From positions 117,499 to 181,498 of the forward strand of contig CAVTFG010000006.1 in NCBI GenBank assembly GCA_963734015.1: a stretch of DNA of 64,000 nucleotides, written 5' to 3'. Shown one piece after another: positions 33,115 to 40,794 of the stretch (the stretch's first letter is position 1; each line of letters opens with the position of its first letter). Under the pieces are notes generated by a model that made no database searches, had not been told where the DNA came from, and saw nothing but the letters and a program-made list of their open reading frames with translations. This DNA comes from JALZKA01 sp963734015 (GTDB lineage: Bacteria; Actinomycetota; Thermoleophilia; Solirubrobacterales; 70-9). Made by a program: the position numbers and the translations under genes.

Positions 33115-33897
33115 ATGACGCGAGGGACCTACGCGCGCCTCCTCGGGGCGATGATCCTGCTGACGATCGTCTCCTCCGTGCTCATGCTGATCCCGGACTG
33201 GAACGGCGAGGCGGCGTCCGCCGAGGCCGACGACATCGACACGCTGCTCGACGTGATGATCGTGCTGTCGTGCTTCGTGTTCTCGGTCGTGGTCGTGATG
33301 CTCGGCTACTGCCTGATCAAGTTCCGCGCGAAGCCCGGCGACGAGTCGGACGGCAAGCCCGTCCACGGCAACACGAAGCTCGAGATCGCGTGGACGGTGA
33401 TCCCGACGATCATCGTCCTGTTCGGCGCCGGCTACTCCTGGCTCGTCCTCGACGACATCGAGACCGAGGCCGCCGACCAGCTGCCGATCTCGGTCACCGC
33501 CCAGCAGTTCAAGTGGACCTTCGAGTACCCGGACGAGGGCGTCACCGCCGACGAGCTCCACGTCCCGGTCGACCAGCAGCTCGAGCTGAACCTGGTCGCG
33601 CTCGACGTCCTGCACTCGTTCTGGGTGCCCGAATGGCGGCTGAAGCGCGACCTGGTGCCGATCGCCGACGGGAACCCCACGGACGTTGACAACGTCATGC
33701 GCGTGACACCCGACGAGGAGGGGACGTTCCAGCTGATCTGCACCGAGCTCTGCGGACTCGGGCACGCGACGATGCGCGCCCCGGTGGTCGTCGAGTCCGA
33801 GGAGGACTTCCAGGCCTGGATCGCCGAGCAGCAGGCGGCGCAGGAAGAGGCCGGCGGCGAGGGGGCCCCGGCGGGCGAATCCGAGGCCGGCGCGTAG
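33115..33897 (+). CDS. coxB: Cytochrome c oxidase subunit II
   Basis: Membrane-anchored electron-entry subunit, 260 residues. Two N-terminal helices (MILLTIVSSVLMLI; LSCFVFSVVVVMLGY) hold an extracytoplasmic cupredoxin domain. The CuA site is complete: His167 in DVLHSFWVPEW and Cys209, Glu211, Cys213, His217 and Met220 in CTELCGLGHATM. The aromatic QFKWTFEYP strand is present. There is no CxxCH, so the electron donor must be a separate cytochrome such as the diheme lipoprotein at 38 kb. First gene of coxB-coxA-usp-coxC. Confidence 0.96.
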   Translation: MTRGTYARLLGAMILLTIVSSVLMLIPDWNGEAASAEADDIDTLLDVMIVLSCFVFSVVVVMLGYCLIKFRAKPGDESDGKPVHGNTKLEIAWTVIPTIIVLFGAGYSWLVLDDIETEAADQLPISVTAQQFKWTFEYPDEGVTADELHVPVDQQLELNLVALDVLHSFWVPEWRLKRDLVPIADGNPTDVDNVMRVTPDEEGTFQLICTELCGLGHATMRAPVVVESEEDFQAWIAEQQAAQEEAGGEGAPAGESEAGA

Positions 33898-33925
33898 ATA
33901 GGTTTCGTGGTCAGGAGTCATTGAC

Positions 33926-35848
33926 TTGCCAGCGGCACTGAAGAACCCCGGAATGCCGAGAGCCCTGTTCGGCTTCTTTGTCGGCGGCGCCCTGGGATTC
34001 GGCCTGGTCGTCGCCCTTCGGGCGATCTCCGGACTCGAGATCATCCAGACCGAGCAGACCGGCTACCCACACGTGATCGTGCCCGCGATCACCGCCCCGC
34101 TCGGGTTCCTGGTCGGGCTCGGGTGCTTCTCGTACTGGTTCCGCTGGGCCGGCGGCGCGCCCACCGTGCCGGACGACCACTCCCAGCACGGCGCCCACAG
34201 CTGGAAGGACTACTTCCGGTTCAACACCGATCACAAGGTGATCGGCATCCAGTACATCGTCACCACGTTCTTCTTCTTCCTCGTCGGCGGCATGGCCGCG
34301 ATGGCGGTCCGCGCGGAACTCGCGCAGCCGGGCACGCAGGTGGTCGATCCGAGCTTCTTCAACGGCCTGTTCTCCACCCACGCCGCGTTCATGATCTTCC
34401 TGTTCATCATCCCGATCTTCGCCGGGATCGCGAACTACGTCCTGCCGCTGATGATCGGCGCGCCGGACATGGCGTTCCCGCGCCTGAACGCCCTCTCGTT
34501 CTGGATGCTGCCGATGGCCGGGATCCTCTTCCTGTCCTCGTACTTCGCCCCGGGCGGCGCGTTCGACGCGGGCTGGACGGGTTACGCGCCGCTCTCGACC
34601 GGCGCCCCGTTAGGCCAGTCGTTCTTCAACCTGGGAGTCCAGTTCGCGGGGGCGTCGTCGATAGCGACAGCCCTCAACTTCCTCGTGACGATCATCACCA
34701 TGCGTGCGCCCGGAATGACCTTCTGGCGCATGCCGCTGCTGGTCTGGGCGAACCTCTCGACCTCGCTGCTGGTCGTCGCCGCGACGCCGTTCATCGCCGG
34801 CGCCCAGTTCATGGTCCTGTTCGACCGCGCCCTCAACACGAACTTCTTCCAGGAGGCGATGGGCGGCGACGTGCTGAGCTACCAGCACATCTTCTGGTTC
34901 TACTCGCACCCGGCCGTCTACATCATGATGCTGCCCGGGTTCGGGATCATCTCCGAGGTCCTGTCGACCCACGCCCGCAAGCCGATCTTCGGCTACCGCC
35001 TGATGGCCCTGGCGCTGATCGGGATCGTGGTCCTCTCCTACACGGTGTGGGCGCACCACATGTTCGTCTCCGGGATGTTCAGCTGGCTGCGGGTGCCGAT
35101 GATGATCACGACCCTGCTGATCGCGGTCCCGACCGGCATCAAGATCTTTTCCTGGCTGGCGACGCTGTTCGACTCGGTCTTACACGTGAAATCGACCGCG
35201 ATGCTGTTCTCGCTCGGGTTCATCGTGACCTTCGTGATCGGCGGCATCTCCGGCGTGATGCTGGGGATGGTCCCGCTCGACATCCATATGTCGGACACGT
35301 ACTTCATCGTGGCCCACATCCACTTCGTGCTCTTCGGCGGCTCGGTGTTCACGATCTTCGCCGGGCTCTACCACTGGTTCCCGAAGATGACCGGGCGGAT
35401 GTACGACGAGCGCCTGGGGCGGATGCACTTCTGGCTCACGCTGGTCGGGATGCTCGGCACGTTCATACCGATGCACTGGATCGGGCTCGAGGGCATGCCC
35501 CGCCGCGTGGCCGACTACTCGGCCCAGTTCGGCGACTGGAACCTGGTGATCTCGATCTTCTCGTTCATCCTCGGCGCCGCCCAGCTGATCTTCGTCTACA
35601 ACGTGATCGTCAGCTGGAGGTGGGGGCCGAAGGCCGGCGACAACCCCTGGCGTGCGAAGACGATCGAATGGCTCGTCTCCTCGCCGCCGCCGGTGTTCAA
35701 CTTCGATGAGATCCCGCGCGTGGTGGGCGGCCCGTACGAGTTCGGGGTGCCCGGTGCGCGGCACGCGATCCTGGGCGGCGAGGAGCCGGCGGAGGTGAAG
35801 CCACCGGCGCCCGCGGTGGCGGGTACCACCTCGGGGAGCAGTCCGTGA
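33926..35848 (+). CDS. coxA: Cytochrome c oxidase subunit I, A2-type with an N-terminal two-helix extension
   Basis: Catalytic heme-copper subunit, 640 residues. All ligands are present: His152 in STHAAFMIF (low-spin heme), His328 with Tyr332 in YSHPAVY, His377-His378 (CuB), and His464 and His466 in VAHIHFVL. The usual Glu of GHPEVY is replaced, and YS precedes the histidine, which defines the A2 branch of type A oxygen reductases. About 90 extra N-terminal residues form two helices before SWKDYFRFNTDHK. TTG 33926 has CAGGAG 8 nt upstream. Its stop overlaps the next gene start as GTGA. It reduces O2 to water and pumps protons. Confidence 0.95.
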   Translation: MPAALKNPGMPRALFGFFVGGALGFGLVVALRAISGLEIIQTEQTGYPHVIVPAITAPLGFLVGLGCFSYWFRWAGGAPTVPDDHSQHGAHSWKDYFRFNTDHKVIGIQYIVTTFFFFLVGGMAAMAVRAELAQPGTQVVDPSFFNGLFSTHAAFMIFLFIIPIFAGIANYVLPLMIGAPDMAFPRLNALSFWMLPMAGILFLSSYFAPGGAFDAGWTGYAPLSTGAPLGQSFFNLGVQFAGASSIATALNFLVTIITMRAPGMTFWRMPLLVWANLSTSLLVVAATPFIAGAQFMVLFDRALNTNFFQEAMGGDVLSYQHIFWFYSHPAVYIMMLPGFGIISEVLSTHARKPIFGYRLMALALIGIVVLSYTVWAHHMFVSGMFSWLRVPMMITTLLIAVPTGIKIFSWLATLFDSVLHVKSTAMLFSLGFIVTFVIGGISGVMLGMVPLDIHMSDTYFIVAHIHFVLFGGSVFTIFAGLYHWFPKMTGRMYDERLGRMHFWLTLVGMLGTFIPMHWIGLEGMPRRVADYSAQFGDWNLVISIFSFILGAAQLIFVYNVIVSWRWGPKAGDNPWRAKTIEWLVSSPPPVFNFDEIPRVVGGPYEFGVPGARHAILGGEEPAEVKPPAPAVAGTTSGSSP

Positions 35849-36696
35849 CGCTCCTGTGCTTCCTGAACGAGGTCGCGGGCGGCCGCAAGCTGCTGGAGGC
35901 GGTGCGCGATCGGGTCGACGCGGGCGAGACGAGGGTCGCGATCACGGCGCCCCAGAACCAGCCGATGGCCGGGCAGATCGTCGACCGCGACGAGCTGGCC
36001 GACGCGGCGCGCAGCCGGGTCGACGTGACCCAGGCGGTGTTCGCGGACTTCGGGATCGAGGCGGAGGGCGCGGTGATGGACCCCAACCCGCTGCTGGCGC
36101 TGGATGACGCGATCCGCGCCTACGAGCCCGCGGAGGTGCTGCTCTCGTGCCTCACCGAGTCGCGCTACGGCTGGATGCGGCGCGACCTGGTCGAGTGGGC
36201 GACCGGCCACTTCGAGGACACGAAGATCACCCATATCCCGGTGCGGATCGACGACGACGCCATCCGGTGGGACGTGACCCACACGCTGGTGGTCGCGACC
36301 CAGACGGTCGCCAGCGCGGACCTCGTCGGCCGCCTCAAGTCTCGTGCCCAGGAGCGGCCCCACCGCTACACCTTCATCTGCCCGCGCTCGGGTCAGCTCA
36401 CGCGCGAGCAGGTCTGCGACCGCCTGGCCCGGACGCTCGCCGAGATGTACCGCTCCGAGATCGACGCCACCGGCCAGCCGATGAGCCCGGCGCCGTTCGC
36501 CGCCGTGCAGAACGCGATCGAGCACTACCGCGTGGACGAGGTCCTGATCTCGACCCTCGCGGGCGAGCAGTCGGTCTGGCTCGAGGAGGGCCTGATCGAC
36601 CGCGTCCAGGAGATCACCGACAAGCCGGTCGAGCACGTCGAGGCCGGCGGCGACGTCGCGCCGACGGTCGCGCCGGCCGCGGGAGCCAGGGTCTGA
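35845..36696 (+). CDS. Tandem Usp-like protein inside the oxidase operon
   Basis: 283 residues made of two Rossmann-like modules. The first covers about 1-130 (TLLCFLNEVAGGRKLLEAVRD, YEPAEVLLSCLTESRYG). The second covers about 150-265 (HTLVVATQTVASADLVGRLK, YRVDEVLISTLAGEQSVWLE). The second resembles the module in the gene at 37381. The pattern is like universal stress protein folds, but I see no clear ATP-binding GxxGxxG loop. It is coupled to coxA (GTGA) and to coxC (TGATG), so it is an operon member. The role may be regulatory or assembly-related; function not known. Confidence 0.6.
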   Translation: MTLLCFLNEVAGGRKLLEAVRDRVDAGETRVAITAPQNQPMAGQIVDRDELADAARSRVDVTQAVFADFGIEAEGAVMDPNPLLALDDAIRAYEPAEVLLSCLTESRYGWMRRDLVEWATGHFEDTKITHIPVRIDDDAIRWDVTHTLVVATQTVASADLVGRLKSRAQERPHRYTFICPRSGQLTREQVCDRLARTLAEMYRSEIDATGQPMSPAPFAAVQNAIEHYRVDEVLISTLAGEQSVWLEEGLIDRVQEITDKPVEHVEAGGDVAPTVAPAAGARV

Positions 36697-37325
36697 TGGA
36701 GAGCGCCTCGATCGCCGCCGGGCAGGCCACTGCCCACGACGACCACCACGGCCCGCCGGAGGCGAACCAGAGCTCGCGGATCGACCGCCAGACGCTCGGG
36801 ATCCTGCTGTTCATCATCTCCGAGGTGATGCTGTTCGGGGCGTTCTTCGCCTCGTACTTCTTCATCCGGGTGGTCGCGAACGAGGGGGCCTGGCCGCCGG
36901 AGCCCTACGAGCTGCCGGTGCTGGTCGCCGGCGTGAACACGGCGATCCTGATCTCGTCCAGCTTCACGATGCACTGGTCGCTGGAGGGGGCGCGCGGGGG
37001 CAACCGCCGGGCGATGCAGTTGGGGCTGGCGGCGACGTGGCTCTTGGGCGCGACGTTCCTGTTCATCCAGATGAACGAGTACGTCCACATCGGCTTCTCG
37101 GCCCGCGACGGCGCGTTCGGCTCGATCTTCTACGGCCTCACCGGCCTTCACGGCGCGCACGTCTTCATCGGTTTGTTGCTCCTGACGTTCGCGAACATCC
37201 GCGCCTGGCGCGGCCACTTCGGGCCGAAGGCCGAGGACCACCTGGGCGTCGAGGTGCCCGGCATCTACTGGCACTTCGTCGACGTAATGTGGATCATCGT
37301 CTTCACCACGGTTTACATCTTGTAG
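36696..37325 (+). CDS. coxC: Cytochrome c oxidase subunit III
   Basis: Integral membrane subunit of 209 residues, the five-helix form that lacks the first two helices of mitochondrial subunit III. The family motifs are LGILLFIISEVMLFGAFFASYFF, QMNEY, FYGLTGLHGAHVFIGL and the final GIYWHFVDVMWIIVFTTVYIL motif, given here by its parts WHFVDVMW and TTVYIL. The His-rich start (HDDHHG) is cytosolic. ATG 36696 shares A with the stop of the Usp-like gene. It completes the core oxidase. Confidence 0.95.
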   Translation: MESASIAAGQATAHDDHHGPPEANQSSRIDRQTLGILLFIISEVMLFGAFFASYFFIRVVANEGAWPPEPYELPVLVAGVNTAILISSSFTMHWSLEGARGGNRRAMQLGLAATWLLGATFLFIQMNEYVHIGFSARDGAFGSIFYGLTGLHGAHVFIGLLLLTFANIRAWRGHFGPKAEDHLGVEVPGIYWHFVDVMWIIVFTTVYIL

Positions 37326-37380
37326 CCTGCGTCTGAGCAGCTTGCCTCGCGCCGTCCTCAAGGCGTAGCTTTAGCGTCTC

Positions 37381-38049
37381 ATGCACAACCCGCTTCGGTC
37401 CGAGGCTGAGATGTTCCGGGTTGTCGTGATCGTCGGGATCGCGGTGGCGCCGGTGATCCTGCTGGCGTTGCTGGTCGATCCGCTGGTCGGGGCGATCCTG
37501 TTCGGGGTCGAGATCGGGGTGGCAATCGGGTTCCTCCTGCAGCGCTCCCGCGGGACCGAGCCGCGCACGGCGGAGGTCGCCAGCTCCGACGACGCGGTGC
37601 ACCGCGTGCTGGTCGTCGCCAACCAGACCGTGGGCGGCCGGGCCCTGCTCGACGAGATCAAGCGCCGGGTGGCGGGCGAGGAGCGCAGCGAGATCCTGGT
37701 CGTCGCGCCGCCGCTCGCGAGCTCGGCCGCCGAGCACTGGTCGTCGGACGTCGACGAGGGCATTCGCGACGCGCGCGAGCGGCTCGACGCGTCCGTTGCG
37801 ACGATGCGCCGCGAGGGCTTGGAGGTGCGCGGGCAGCTCGGCGACCATCACGACCCGAACCAGGACGCGGAGGACGCGCTGCGGACTTTCGCGGCCGACG
37901 AGGTGATCATCTCCACGCACACTCCCGAGCGCTCCCGCTGGCTCGAGTCGGGCGTCGTCGAGAAGGCGCGCAGCGAGCTGCCACAGCCGGTAACGCACGT
38001 CGTGGTGGACCTGGAGGCGGAGGCTGCGGGAACCGGCGAGGCGGCCTAG
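37381..38049 (+). CDS. Membrane-anchored Usp-like protein
   Basis: 222 residues: two closely spaced N-terminal helices (VVVIVGIAVAPVILLALLV; GAILFGVEIGVAIGFLL), then one Usp-like module in the cytosol (HRVLVVANQTVGGRALLDEIK, ADEVIISTHTPERSRWLE). This module matches the second module of the 35845 gene closely in motif order. The gene follows coxC after 55 bp with a TAGCTT near the start. Its 3' end overlaps the convergent cytochrome c gene by 4 nt. Function unknown; it is probably tied to the oxidase. Confidence 0.6.
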   Translation: MHNPLRSEAEMFRVVVIVGIAVAPVILLALLVDPLVGAILFGVEIGVAIGFLLQRSRGTEPRTAEVASSDDAVHRVLVVANQTVGGRALLDEIKRRVAGEERSEILVVAPPLASSAAEHWSSDVDEGIRDARERLDASVATMRREGLEVRGQLGDHHDPNQDAEDALRTFAADEVIISTHTPERSRWLESGVVEKARSELPQPVTHVVVDLEAEAAGTGEAA

Positions 38050-38798
38050 CCGCCGCCTCGGTTGCCGCCCGCGGCCTGCCCCGCCGGTTCGGGCGCATCA
38101 GCTTCCGACTGCTCGGCGGCCGTGGTGCAGTCGTCGCCCGAGGGGTCATCGGTGCAGGCCAGCAGGTACTGGACCAGCGCGTTCAGGTTCGCTTCGGGGA
38201 GCCTGGTCTCATCGAAGACCGGCATCACGCCGGCCGGGAAGCCCGAGGCGATGTCAGCCTCCGGATCCTGGATCGAGTTCATGATCTCCTCGGCGGCCTG
38301 GCCGGGCAGCACGTCGTCGAGCACGGGGCCTGTCGTTCCGGCGCTGCCCGCCGCCTCGAGCGTGTGGCAGCTTCCGCATTGCTCGGTGAAGACCTCCTGC
38401 GCCGTGCCCAGCGGCGGCGGTGCGATTCCGGGCACCCCGGCGACGCTCGCGACATACGCCGCGACGTCCTCGGCATCCCGGCCGGTGACGATGTTGGCCG
38501 GCATGTAGACCTGGTCGTAGCGCGGGTTGTCCGGATGGATCTCACGGGGGTTCTCGATCTGCGAGGTGACGACGCCCTCGAATGTGTCCTGGTCCATTCC
38601 GGTTTCCCGGGCGGCGGCGAACGAGGCATCCAGATCCGGCCCGATCGTCGCCGCGGTACCGGCCTCGGCCAGCGTGTGGCAGGTTCCGCAGTTGGTCTGG
38701 AACAGCTGGCGCCCGCGCTCGAGGTCGGCGTCCTCCTGGAGGTCGCATCCGGCGAGCAAACCGCCTGTGAGGAGGGCGGCGATCGAAAGCAGGATCAC
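38046..38798 (-). CDS. Diheme cytochrome c lipoprotein
   Basis: Extracytoplasmic electron carrier, about 250 residues. Started at GTG 38798 it has a lipoprotein signal peptide ending LLAGC, and a TATCTT box lies 13 nt upstream; an in-frame TTG at 38831 would add 11 residues encoded by a repeat. Two class I heme sites are visible, CGTCH and CGSCH, each followed by the usual GPDL or GPVL segment and a methionine-bearing loop (VYMPANIV; GVMPVFDE). It is the natural electron donor for the CuA site of CoxB, which has no heme of its own. It is convergent with the oxidase operon. Confidence 0.88.
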   Translation of the reverse strand: MILLSIAALLTGGLLAGCDLQEDADLERGRQLFQTNCGTCHTLAEAGTAATIGPDLDASFAAARETGMDQDTFEGVVTSQIENPREIHPDNPRYDQVYMPANIVTGRDAEDVAAYVASVAGVPGIAPPPLGTAQEVFTEQCGSCHTLEAAGSAGTTGPVLDDVLPGQAAEEIMNSIQDPEADIASGFPAGVMPVFDETRLPEANLNALVQYLLACTDDPSGDDCTTAAEQSEADAPEPAGQAAGGNRGGG

Positions 38799-38811
38799 CC
38801 TCCCGCGGGCG

Positions 38812-38817
38812 AAGATA
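38812..38817 (-). promoter_or_regulatory. Probable -10 element (TATCTT) of the cytochrome c gene
   Basis: On the minus strand TATCTT abuts the end of the 50-bp repeat and lies 13 nt before GTG 38798. The repeat therefore occupies the -35 region. Confidence 0.4.
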
Positions 38818-38867
38818 AGCCGCCTCAACAACGGCGGCCCTCGGCTTCGTCCTTCGGACTCCGCCTC
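38818..38867. repeat. 50-bp interspersed repeat, copy 2
   Basis: Matches 630-679 at 46 of 50 positions, same orientation. The two hairpin cores (CCGCC/GGCGG and GTCC-TTC-GGAC) are unchanged; differences fall in the first loop and between the hairpins. It lies upstream of the leftward cytochrome c gene. Confidence 0.7.
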
Positions 38868-39046
38868 ACGTGAGACTGGCTCGGCACGCGGCGCATCCTA
38901 TCTGCCGGAGCCGACAATCGACGCCTGTGACTTGTGCCCGTCCGAGCGTTTTGGATAGGGTTAGAGCCAATCCGCACTAGTCAATTCGGATCGGCCGCGT
39001 GGGTGGCCGAAACCCGGAGGACGCCAACGAAAGGAAGAGCCAGGGG

Positions 39047-39469
39047 ATGGAGGTCAGGGACGGAATGTCGGGCGTGGTCCTCACGTTGGGACCGGGCCAC
39101 ACCCTGCGCGAAGCCGCCCGGATGATGACCGAGCGCGGCGTCGGGGCAGCCGTGGTGATCGACGAGGAGATGCCGGGTCCGGGCGTCGTCTCGGAACGAG
39201 ACGTCATCAACTCGCTTGGGCACGGGGAGGATCCCGACGTCGAGCGCGTGGGCGCGCATCGCACCGGCTCCGTGATCTCGGCGGCGCCCGATTGGAGCCT
39301 CGAGCGCGCGGCGGTCGAGATGTCCCGACGCCACATCCGCCACCTGGTGGTCGTCGAGCGCGGCGAGCTCGTGGGCGTGCTTTCGATGCGCGACATCATG
39401 CGCGTGTGGACCTCGGAAGGGGCGACGTCCAGCATGACGTCCCCTGAGTCCGAGGCCGCCTCGGTCTAG
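39047..39469 (+). CDS. CBS-domain pair protein
   Basis: 140 residues forming one Bateman module: two CBS repeats (TLREAARMMTERGVGAAVVID then GVVSERDVINSLG; SLERAAVEMSRRHIRHLVVVE then GVLSMRDIMRVW), each given here by its motifs. Such stand-alone pairs bind adenosyl ligands and sense energy state. The ATG at 39047 is preceded by AAGGAAG, and an in-frame start at 38999 adds unconserved residues. It is surrounded by oxidase genes but transcribed alone. The 249 bases between the cytochrome c start and this gene hold the repeat and nothing else I recognise. Confidence 0.85.
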   Translation: MEVRDGMSGVVLTLGPGHTLREAARMMTERGVGAAVVIDEEMPGPGVVSERDVINSLGHGEDPDVERVGAHRTGSVISAAPDWSLERAAVEMSRRHIRHLVVVERGELVGVLSMRDIMRVWTSEGATSSMTSPESEAASV

Positions 39470-39475
39470 GTCGCG

Positions 39476-39745
39476 TTACTCGGTGGGCTTGCGCGGCGGG
39501 ACGGCCGGCAGCACGGCCGTCGTCAGCTTCTGCCGTCGCGGGAGGCGGTCGACGTCGCCGCGGGTCCGACGCAGCATCCCGATCAGGCCGACGAGCGCGA
39601 TGACGCCGCCGATCACTCCGTAGGGCCACCAGACGAACAGGCCCGCGAGGACGCCGAGCAGGCCGAATGCCGCGATCGCCGGCAGCCACGAGGGCTCGGG
39701 GACGTAGACGAGCTCGCTTGCCTCTGGGGTCCCGTTGTCGCTCAT
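39476..39745 (-). CDS. Cytochrome oxidase subunit IV-like small membrane protein
   Basis: 89 residues with two closely spaced hydrophobic helices (AIAAFGLLGVLAGLFVWW; VIGGVIALVGLIGML), an acidic N-terminus and a basic C-terminal tail. The layout resembles actinobacterial CtaF/subunit IV-type proteins, but I see no diagnostic motif. It is the last gene of the leftward six-gene operon; its ATG shares A with the stop of the 36-residue protein upstream. Confidence 0.55.
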   Translation of the reverse strand: MSDNGTPEASELVYVPEPSWLPAIAAFGLLGVLAGLFVWWPYGVIGGVIALVGLIGMLRRTRGDVDRLPRRQKLTTAVLPAVPPRKPTE

Positions 39746-39855
39746 CAGCCGATGTAGAAGATCGCCACGATGAAGGCCAGCGCGAACACGCCGACCGCGA
39801 TCGAGGCGGCGGCGAGGCCGCTGCGGAGGTTCTTCTCGGCGAGCCGACGGTCCAT
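39745..39855 (-). CDS. 36-residue single-helix membrane protein
   Basis: Very small gene that could easily be missed: ATG at 39855, TGA overlapping the next start as TGATG. The peptide has a charged N-terminus MDRRLAEKNLRSG and one membrane helix (AAASIAVGVFALAFIVAIF) ending YIG. Position between ctaB and a subunit IV-like gene, in a gap-free operon, argues that it is translated and is a small oxidase or assembly subunit. No homology can be stated from the sequence alone. Confidence 0.65.
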   Translation of the reverse strand: MDRRLAEKNLRSGLAAASIAVGVFALAFIVAIFYIG

Positions 39856-39867
39856 CTGTCGCCGATC

Positions 39868-40794
39868 CTATAGCGCGCGGTCGATGGCCATCGCGCAGAA
39901 CAGGAGCGCCAGGTAGGCCAGCGACGAGAGGTAGAGGCGGAGCGCCGCCGGCCGCGAGGGGTGACGCGCGAGCTGGATCGCGAGGCCCAGGAATCCGGCG
40001 CCCAGCGTGATCGCGGCGGCCAGGTAGATGCCCCCGAACAGGCCGGTGACCACCGGGGCGATCGTGAACAGCGCGAGGATCGCGGCGTAGACCACGATCT
40101 GGCGGCGCGTGACCTCGTCGCCGCGCACGACGGGGAGCATCGGCACGCCCGTGCGGGCGTAGTCGTCCTTGATCAGCAGCGAGAGCGCCCAGAAGTGCGG
40201 CGGCGTCCAGAGGAACACGATCGCGAACGGATAGAGCGCGTCCCACGCGAGCGCGCCGGTCGCTGCGGCCCAGCCGACCAGCGGCGGCACGGCGCCCGCG
40301 GCGCCCCCGATCACGATGTTCTGCGGCGTCAGCGGCTTGAGCCACATCGTGTAGACGAAGACGTAGCCGAGCAGCCCGGCCATCGCGAGCACGGCGGAGA
40401 GCAGGTTTACCGTGATCGCCAGCTGGACGAACGCCAGGACGCCCAGCGTGATCCCGAAGTAGAGGCCGTGGAGCGGCTCGATCCGGCCCGCCACGAGCGG
40501 GCGGCCCCGCGTGCGGGCCATCCGAGCGTCGCGCTCGCGGTCGAGGTAGTGGTTGATGGCCCCGGCGCCCCCGGCGGCCAGGTAGCCGCCCAGCATCGTC
40601 CAGAGCACCGTCGAAACCGCGAGGCCCTCCGGGGCGGCGACGACCATCGTCGCCACCGTCGTCACCAGGAGCAGCGAGATGATGCGCGGCTTGGTCAGCG
40701 CGATGTAGTCGCGGACGTGCGCGAGGAACGTGCCGGCCGCCGCGCCGCTCGCGGGCCGGACCAGGTTCGGGGCCTTGGCGGTCGTGCTTTCCAT
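39868..40794 (-). CDS. ctaB: Protoheme IX farnesyltransferase (heme O synthase)
   Basis: UbiA-family membrane prenyltransferase converting heme B to heme O, 308 residues with about eight or nine helices. The aspartate-rich motifs are NHYLDRERDARM (N-x3-D-x3-D) and the later DDYARTGVPMLPV; YTMWLKPLTPQNIVIGGAAGA is diagnostic of CtaB. ATG 40794 overlaps the ctaA stop (TGATG). It works directly before CtaA in heme A supply for CoxA. Confidence 0.95.
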   Translation of the reverse strand: MESTTAKAPNLVRPASGAAAGTFLAHVRDYIALTKPRIISLLLVTTVATMVVAAPEGLAVSTVLWTMLGGYLAAGGAGAINHYLDRERDARMARTRGRPLVAGRIEPLHGLYFGITLGVLAFVQLAITVNLLSAVLAMAGLLGYVFVYTMWLKPLTPQNIVIGGAAGAVPPLVGWAAATGALAWDALYPFAIVFLWTPPHFWALSLLIKDDYARTGVPMLPVVRGDEVTRRQIVVYAAILALFTIAPVVTGLFGGIYLAAAITLGAGFLGLAIQLARHPSRPAALRLYLSSLAYLALLFCAMAIDRAL

